Program-made: the position numbers and the translations under genes
Part shown: positions 59,556-64,000 of the stretch, piece after piece
How the letters are laid out: the number at the start of each line of letters is the position of its first letter
How positions within the stretch are numbered: the first letter of the stretch is position 1
Notes under the pieces: model-generated
Told to the model about the DNA's origin: nothing
Database searches by the model: none
Seen by the model: the letters and a program-made list of their open reading frames with translations, nothing else
DNA from: Aquibium sp. ELW1220
GTDB taxonomy: Bacteria; Pseudomonadota; Alphaproteobacteria; Rhizobiales; Rhizobiaceae
Direction of reading: 5' to 3'
NCBI RefSeq assembly: GCF_030398385.1
Contig: NZ_JAOAOQ010000014.1
Span: forward strand, 76,606-140,605
DNA: 64,000 bases

Positions 59556-60560
59556 ATGCTGAGACAACTTTTGATGGCGATTGTCGCCCTATTGACGATG
59601 ATGGCGCCCAGTATGGCCCAGGAGGCCAAGAAGGGAAGCTACACTCCGGTCGACACGCCTCCGGCCTCCGCCCAGCAGGTCGCCATCGGCTTCTATCCGG
59701 TGTCGGTCTACCAGCTCGACATGGCCAGCAACACCTACTACGTCGACACCTATGTCTGGATGCGCTGGACGGGCGACATCGATCCGACCGGCACCATCGA
59801 GTTCACCAACATGGTGGAGGAATGGGGCAAGCAGCAGGAGAACCTGCTTGAGGAGCCCAAGGTCATTGCCGATGGTTCCCGCTACCAGATCATGCGCGTC
59901 GAGGGGCGCTTCGTGCAACCCTTCTCGCTCGCCGACTATCCGCTGGACACGCAGAAGCTCAGCATCATGGTCGAGGACACGACCAATGGCGCCGACGCGG
60001 TCTCCTACGTGATCGACAAGGACAGCAGCGGGATCGGCGAGAGCCTGCAGATTCCCGGATGGAAGCTGAGCGGCTGGTCGGCCCAGACCTTCACCCATGA
60101 TTACGGCACGCAGTTCGGCGAAGACGAGACACCGGCGGTCTACTCCGCCGCCCAGTTCAGCATGGAGATTTCACGGCCGCTGAGCTTCTTCTACTGGAAA
60201 CTGCTGCTGCCCCTGTTCATCGTCTTCGGCGCGGCGCTGTCGGCCCTCCTCATCCGGCCGCAGGACCTCGACGTCCGTAGTGCCCTTCCCGCGGGTGCGC
60301 TGCTCACCACCATCTTCCTGCAGAAGAGCTACTCGGACGACCTTCCCGACCTCGGCTACCTGATCCTGATGGATAAGATCTATCTGGTGGTCTATGCCCT
60401 GATCGTGCTGACGCTGATCCGCGCCATCCTCGCCTACAAGGCGACCGCCGACGAAGGACTCGACGTCGTCAAGGCCGTGGCCGCAACGGACAGGAAGCTT
60501 CTCGGCCTGCTGATCCTGGTGTTCGTTGTCGCGGTCGCCGCGATCCTGATGCTGCGTTGA
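59556..60560 (+). CDS. Bacterial pentameric ligand-gated ion channel (Cys-loop receptor family)
   Basis: 334 aa from ATG 59556. Signal peptide (residues 1-22, MAPSMAQE). Extracellular-type beta domain with VDTYVWMRWTGD, then FSLADYPLDTQKLSIMVED (about 124-141), the PxD/N-xQ hallmark of the Cys-loop family without the flanking Cys pair, as in bacterial members. M1 LSFFYWKLLLPLFIVFGAALSALLI, M2 SALPAGALLTTIFLQKSYSDDLP (pore), M3 YLILMDKIYLVVYALIVLTLIRAIL, M4 LLGLLILVFVVAVAAILML. Ligand unknown; bacterial relatives respond to protons or amines. No operon partner. Confidence 0.92.
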   Translation: MLRQLLMAIVALLTMMAPSMAQEAKKGSYTPVDTPPASAQQVAIGFYPVSVYQLDMASNTYYVDTYVWMRWTGDIDPTGTIEFTNMVEEWGKQQENLLEEPKVIADGSRYQIMRVEGRFVQPFSLADYPLDTQKLSIMVEDTTNGADAVSYVIDKDSSGIGESLQIPGWKLSGWSAQTFTHDYGTQFGEDETPAVYSAAQFSMEISRPLSFFYWKLLLPLFIVFGAALSALLIRPQDLDVRSALPAGALLTTIFLQKSYSDDLPDLGYLILMDKIYLVVYALIVLTLIRAILAYKATADEGLDVVKAVAATDRKLLGLLILVFVVAVAAILMLR

Positions 60561-60689
60561 CGCTGCACCGTCCCTCGGACTGCAGAATGGTCTTCGAATC
60601 TCGCGCGTAGAGACCGAAGCGATCTCGCGATGGTCCGGACGTCAGACCACGGCGCTCGTTCTCCACCGATCGAGCGCCGTAATTCATTT

Positions 60690-60711
60690 CCACCGGCCGG
60701 AACGCCGGTGG
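60690..60711. terminator. Hairpin between the channel gene and the kinase gene
   Basis: CCACCGGC / GCCGGTGG with a 6-nt loop, between convergent stops, 34 bp after the kinase gene end on the minus strand. No clear T run on either side. Confidence 0.4.
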
Positions 60712-60744
60712 CGGCCGCTGGCGGCGCGGCGACCCGCTCCGGCT

Positions 60745-61914
60745 TCAGGTCTCCCCGTTCGGAACGGGTCGGTCGGAGCGCAGGTCGCGGGAGGCAGGCA
60801 AGGTGATCGTGAAGGTCGCCCCCTTGCCCGGACCGTCGCTCGCCGCAGACACGGTGCCGCCGTGAAGCTCGACCAGCTGCTTCACCAGTGACAGGCCGAT
60901 GCCGAGCCCTCCGTGGGCATGCTGCAGATGGGCATCCACCTGGGCGAACAGGCGGAAGATCGACGCAGACGCCTCCGGCGACAGTCCAAGGCCGTCGTCG
61001 GCCACCGTCACGCTGACCGTCTCCCCCAGATCCTCAAGGCGCAACGCGATCTTCCCGCCGTCGGGCGTGTATTTGGCGGCGTTGTTCAGGAGGTTGGCGA
61101 CGCATTGGGTCAGGCGGACCTGATCGGCAACGATGTCGACCGCATGGTCGGGCATCCGGACGGAGATATCGTGGCGCTTGGCTTCGACCGCCGGCCGCGC
61201 CATTTCCATGGCAGCGGTTACGGCTTGCCGGAGATCGAACGCGGCATTCCGCAGTTCGATCTTTCCCTGGGTGATGCGTGAAACGTCGAGCAGGTCGTCG
61301 ACCAGACGGACGAGATGCGACATCTGCGCCTCCATCAGCCCGCCGATCCGGGCGGCCTTCGGCCCGTCGGGCTGGCGCAGGAGCATGTTGAGGCCGCCGT
61401 GGAGGGCTGCGAGCGGATTGCGCAGTTCGTGTGCCAGGATGGCCAGGAACTCGTCCTTGCGCTTGTCGGCAAGGCGCAACGCCTCCGCCTGCTCCCGCAG
61501 CACGTCGCGCTGCTCGGCGAGCTTCTGGCGCTGCCTGTAGAGTTCGAAGAAGACTTCGGTCTTGCTGCGCAGGACGTCCGGTTCGATCGGTTTCTGGATG
61601 AAGTCGACGGCGCCCGCCCCATAGCCCTGGAACCGCCGCTCCGAACTGTGGCTGCCCGCGGTGACGAAGATGATCGGAATGCGCCGGGTGCGCTCGTTGC
61701 CCCGGATGAGTTCGGCGAGTTCGAAGCCGCTCAGCCCCGGCATCTGGACGTCGATCAAGGCCAGCGCGACATCGTGGTCGAGGAGGAGTTCCAGGGCCTC
61801 GTCGCCGGATTTCGCCTTCAGCAGCAGCAGGTCCTCCCTCCGAAGCAAGGCTTCGAGCGAGAGGAGGTTCTCCGGGAGATCGTCCACGAGGAGGAATTTG
61901 ACCGGGGCATTCAT
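60745..61914 (-). CDS. Receiver domain-histidine kinase (soluble hybrid)
   Basis: 389 aa from ATG 61914. Receiver at the N-terminus: KFLLVDDLPENLLSLEALL (Asp pair), ALALIDVQMPGLSGFELAE (phospho-Asp, about residue 55), FVTAGSH and FIQKPIEP (Lys). A coiled linker then HisKA (DEFLAILAHELRNPLAALHGGL, His about 165), ATP-binding domain with NLLNNAAKYTPDGG, DDGLGLSP and GGLGIGLSLVKQLVELHGG. No TM segment. Overlaps cheB-like stop by ATGA, in a four-gene signalling operon. Confidence 0.94.
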   Translation of the reverse strand: MNAPVKFLLVDDLPENLLSLEALLRREDLLLLKAKSGDEALELLLDHDVALALIDVQMPGLSGFELAELIRGNERTRRIPIIFVTAGSHSSERRFQGYGAGAVDFIQKPIEPDVLRSKTEVFFELYRQRQKLAEQRDVLREQAEALRLADKRKDEFLAILAHELRNPLAALHGGLNMLLRQPDGPKAARIGGLMEAQMSHLVRLVDDLLDVSRITQGKIELRNAAFDLRQAVTAAMEMARPAVEAKRHDISVRMPDHAVDIVADQVRLTQCVANLLNNAAKYTPDGGKIALRLEDLGETVSVTVADDGLGLSPEASASIFRLFAQVDAHLQHAHGGLGIGLSLVKQLVELHGGTVSAASDGPGKGATFTITLPASRDLRSDRPVPNGET

Positions 61915-62483
61915 CGCGAAACACTCTGCAGATAGGAAACGATGCCGCCGGCCTTCAGGACGAGCGCGTCCGGACAGGCCTCGATTGCCGCCTCGGGCAT
62001 CGCCCTGGCGTAAGCCTCGCGCGGATCCTGCACGATCGCGGTACCGCCCGCGGCGGCGATCGCCTTCAGACCCATGGCGCCGTCCTGATTGGCGCCCGTC
62101 AGGACGATGCCGGTCAACGCCTTGCCCCAGACCTCGGCCGCGCTTTCGAACGCGACGTCGATCGAGGGACGCGAAAACAGGACCTGATCCTCGTTGGACA
62201 GAGCGATGGTGTCGCGGTCCTCGATCAGCAGATGATAGTCCGGCGGCGCGAAATAGATGACACCGGCCTCCAGGGGCTCCTTGTCCTCCGCCTCGACCGC
62301 ACGCAGACGGCATTTCGCGTCGAAGATGGCCGCGAGCACGCTGCGCTTGTCGGGCGGGACGTGCACGACCACGACGATCGGAAGCGGAAAGTCCGAGCCG
62401 AGCCGGGGCAGGATCAGCGACAGCGCGTCCAGCGCACCCGCGGACGCGCCGATGATCACGGCTCCCTCGCGCGGCCCGGTCAT
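61911..62483 (-). CDS. CheB-type methylesterase domain protein (no receiver)
   Basis: 190 aa; only the catalytic domain. IIGASAGALDALSLIL (nucleophile Ser about 14), VVVVHVPPDKRS (catalytic His about 41), GIVLTGANQDGAMGLKAIAAAGGTAIVQDP (catalytic Asp about 133). The receiver that controls ordinary CheB is absent, but a receiver is in the adjacent kinase. Overlaps both neighbours (ATGA on each side). Removes methyl groups from glutamate methyl esters made by the CheR-like protein. Confidence 0.93.
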   Translation of the reverse strand: MTGPREGAVIIGASAGALDALSLILPRLGSDFPLPIVVVVHVPPDKRSVLAAIFDAKCRLRAVEAEDKEPLEAGVIYFAPPDYHLLIEDRDTIALSNEDQVLFSRPSIDVAFESAAEVWGKALTGIVLTGANQDGAMGLKAIAAAGGTAIVQDPREAYARAMPEAAIEACPDALVLKAGGIVSYLQSVSR

Positions 62484-63310
62484 GCCCCGGTCCTCCGGTA
62501 GATCTTCTCCTCGCGAGCGAACTCGCGGAACGCATCGGCGTGGCTGGAGAAGCGGAGCGTTTCCTTGGCGCCGAGGCCGAGGAAGCCGTTGCGCGGCAGC
62601 GCCTCACTGAACAGACCGATGGCACGGTCCTGCAGGATGCGGTCGAAGTAGATCATGACATTGCGGCAGGAGACGAACTGCATCTCGCCGAAGACCTGGT
62701 CGGTCACCAGGCTGTGGTCGGAAAAGACCACGTTGCGGCGCAGGCTCCGGTCGAAAACGCAGCGGTCGTAGCCGCTGCGGTAATGATCCGACAAGGAGGT
62801 CTTGCCGCCCGCGTGCCGGTGGTTCTCGGTGAAAAGTCGGATCCGGTCGAGGCCGTAGACGCCCGCCTCCGCCTGCGCCAGGGCCTCCGGATTGATGTCG
62901 GTCGCGTAGAAGATCGTCCGCTCCTCCAGCCCTTCCTCGCGAAACAGGATGACGAAGGAATACAGTTCTTCGCCGCTGCTGCAGCCGGCGATCCAGATCT
63001 TCAGCGACGGATAGGTCCGCAGATGCGGCACCACCTTTTCGCGGATCGCCCGGAAATAGCCCGGATCGCGGAACATCTCGCTGACCTGCACGGTCAGGTA
63101 GCGAAGCAGCTTCGGCAGCATGTCCGGGTCGTGCAGGGCGCTCTCCTGCAGCGCCGAGATCGTCGCGAAGCCCAGCTGCTCGCGCGCCTGCCGCAGCCGC
63201 CGCCGGATCGACGACATGGCATAGTTGCGGAAGTCGTAGTGATACCGGTGATAGAGCGCCTCGAGCAGAAGCCTGATCTCGATGTCCTCGATGCGTTCGA
63301 ACGTCTCCAT
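62480..63310 (-). CDS. CheR-type protein-glutamate methyltransferase
   Basis: 276 aa from ATG 63310, overlapping the hybrid-kinase stop as TGATG; a GTG at 63325 is possible. N-terminal CheR domain (LLEALYHRYHYDFRNYAMSSIRRRLRQAREQLG), then SAM-binding domain: VSEMFRDPGYFRAIREKVVPHL, IWIAGCSSGEELYSFVILF (motif I), FYATDINPEALAQAEAGVY, QFVSCRNVMIYFD. With CheB but no chemoreceptor gene nearby, it probably acts in a non-chemotaxis signalling pathway, possibly methylating the hybrid kinase. Confidence 0.93.
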   Translation of the reverse strand: METFERIEDIEIRLLLEALYHRYHYDFRNYAMSSIRRRLRQAREQLGFATISALQESALHDPDMLPKLLRYLTVQVSEMFRDPGYFRAIREKVVPHLRTYPSLKIWIAGCSSGEELYSFVILFREEGLEERTIFYATDINPEALAQAEAGVYGLDRIRLFTENHRHAGGKTSLSDHYRSGYDRCVFDRSLRRNVVFSDHSLVTDQVFGEMQFVSCRNVMIYFDRILQDRAIGLFSEALPRNGFLGLGAKETLRFSSHADAFREFAREEKIYRRTGA

Positions 63311-64000
63311 CACCGCGGCATCCACACGCGCACGAGGGACAGGAGCTTCTCCACGTCGAGCGGCTTGGCCATGTAGTCGTTGGCGCCCGCCTCGATGCAG
63401 CGCTGCTGGTCGTCCGGCATCGCCTTCGCAGTCAGGACGATCACCGGCAGCTTCTTCCAGTCCGGATCGCTGCGGATGTGCCGGGTCGCGGTGAGGCCGT
63501 CCATCACGGGCATCATCACGTCCATGAGAACGAGGTCGATCCTGCCTTCCTGCGTCTCCCGCGACCGTTCGAGCCTGCGCAAAGCTTCCTCTCCGTTGCG
63601 GGCGATCTCGACGATGGCGCCGCGCGGTTCGAGAATGTTGGTGAGCGCATAGACGTTGCGCACGTCGTCCTCGACGACGAGGATCCGGCGCCCCTCGATG
63701 AGGGCGTCGCGATGCCTGGCCTTGCGGATCATCTTCTGCTGTTCGTCCGGGAGTTCCGACACGACCTGGTGGAGGAACAGCGTCACTTCGTCGAGCAGCC
63801 GCTCCGGCGATTTCGCGCCCTTGATGATGATGGACCTGGAGTAGCGCCGCAGCTTCTGCTCCTCCTCGGCCGACAGGACGCGGCCGGTATAGACGATGAC
63901 CGGCGGAATCGGATGGGCGCCGTCGCGGCTGATCGTTTCCAGGAGCGAATAGCCCGAGGCGTCCGGGAGCGACAGGTCGAGCACCATGCAGTCGAAGACC
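63310..64000 (-). CDS. Hybrid sensor kinase/response regulator, C-terminal part (cut by window edge)
   Basis: About 229 codons are visible; the gene continues past the right edge. The visible part has the end of one receiver (CMVLDLSLPDASGYSLLETIS with phospho-Asp, then VIVYTGR and IIIKGAKSPERLLDEV) and a second full receiver: RRILVVEDDVRNVYALTNILE, LVLMDVMMPVMDGL (phospho-Asp), VIVLTAKAMP and YMAKPLDVEKLL (Lys). Such a tandem receiver tail is usual for large hybrid kinases next to CheR/CheB. First gene of the operon that continues with cheR, cheB and a second kinase; kinase and sensor domains lie outside the window. Confidence 0.9.
   Translation of the reverse strand, partial: VFDCMVLDLSLPDASGYSLLETISRDGAHPIPPVIVYTGRVLSAEEEQKLRRYSRSIIIKGAKSPERLLDEVTLFLHQVVSELPDEQQKMIRKARHRDALIEGRRILVVEDDVRNVYALTNILEPRGAIVEIARNGEEALRRLERSRETQEGRIDLVLMDVMMPVMDGLTATRHIRSDPDWKKLPVIVLTAKAMPDDQQRCIEAGANDYMAKPLDVEKLLSLVRVWMPR

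Noticed and set aside
1-64000. CRISPR arrays, tRNA/rRNA genes, transposases, integrases
   Set aside because: Reading through found no regularly spaced repeats, no tRNA-like cloverleaf ends noted, and no transposase or integrase motifs in any plausible frame.

Overview
This window looks like a high-GC alphaproteobacterial chromosome, most likely Hyphomicrobiales (Rhizobiales), perhaps Phyllobacteriaceae. The support is a MucR/Ros-type regulator, a short intergenic palindromic repeat of the kind scattered through rhizobial genomes, many ABC, TRAP and TTT uptake systems each with its own GntR, IclR, LysR or TetR regulator, and dense operons joined by ATGA overlaps. No tRNA, rRNA, insertion sequence, phage gene or CRISPR array was seen. 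Identifications come from reading motifs, not from searches.

Layout: (1) 1-4.4 kb: acyl-CoA synthetase and enoyl-CoA hydratase divergent from an orphan TTT binding protein, plus a TetR regulator; near-identical 16-bp palindromes precede all three units. (2) 4.4-7.5 kb: LysR divergent from a luciferase-like monooxygenase, a small unknown protein and a flavin reductase. (3) 7.6-9.8 kb: Bcr/CflA-type exporter divergent from an IclR regulator. (4) 9.8-21.7 kb: five-gene efflux operon (RND fusion protein, RND pump, NodT-type outer-membrane factor, MacA, MacB) divergent from a two-component system, then MucR. (5) 21.8-24.5 kb: TAXI-TRAP uptake system. (6) 24.6-36 kb: carrier protein-thioesterase fusion convergent with an adenylate-forming ligase, an aldo/keto reductase-RidA fusion, a branched-chain-amino-acid-type ABC transporter, GntR, a TIGR04076-like protein and a second aldo/keto reductase.

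(7) 36.1-41.1 kb is the most interesting region, a lasso-peptide-like RiPP locus. It encodes a nucleotidyltransferase, a PqqD-like RiPP recognition protein (B1), a transglutaminase-like leader peptidase (B2) and an HPr-kinase-like protein. On the opposite strand are five tiny genes, 30-32 codons each, for precursor peptides with the lasso leader pattern YxxPxLxxxGxxxxxT, and upstream of them a DUF6065-like gene. The short cores (9-11 residues) share a VT-[V/L]-I-W-x-P theme, have no Asp or Glu at the ring-closing positions, and no asparagine-synthetase-like lasso cyclase is encoded nearby. The products may therefore be leader-cleaved, kinase- or nucleotidyltransferase-modified peptides rather than lassos.

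(8) 41.4-54.1 kb: a polyamine-type ABC transporter bracketed by two related GT1-like glycosyltransferases, two aldehyde dehydrogenases, two EutQ-like cupins, a saccharopine-dehydrogenase-like oxidoreductase and a GntR regulator, which looks like one uptake and catabolic unit for an amine-containing compound. (9) 54.2-60.6 kb: an autotransporter-like outer-membrane protein, a zinc alcohol dehydrogenase, a DapA-family aldolase with GntR, and a bacterial pentameric ligand-gated ion channel. (10) 60.7-64 kb: a hybrid kinase (cut by the window edge), CheR, CheB and a receiver-histidine kinase in one overlapping operon.
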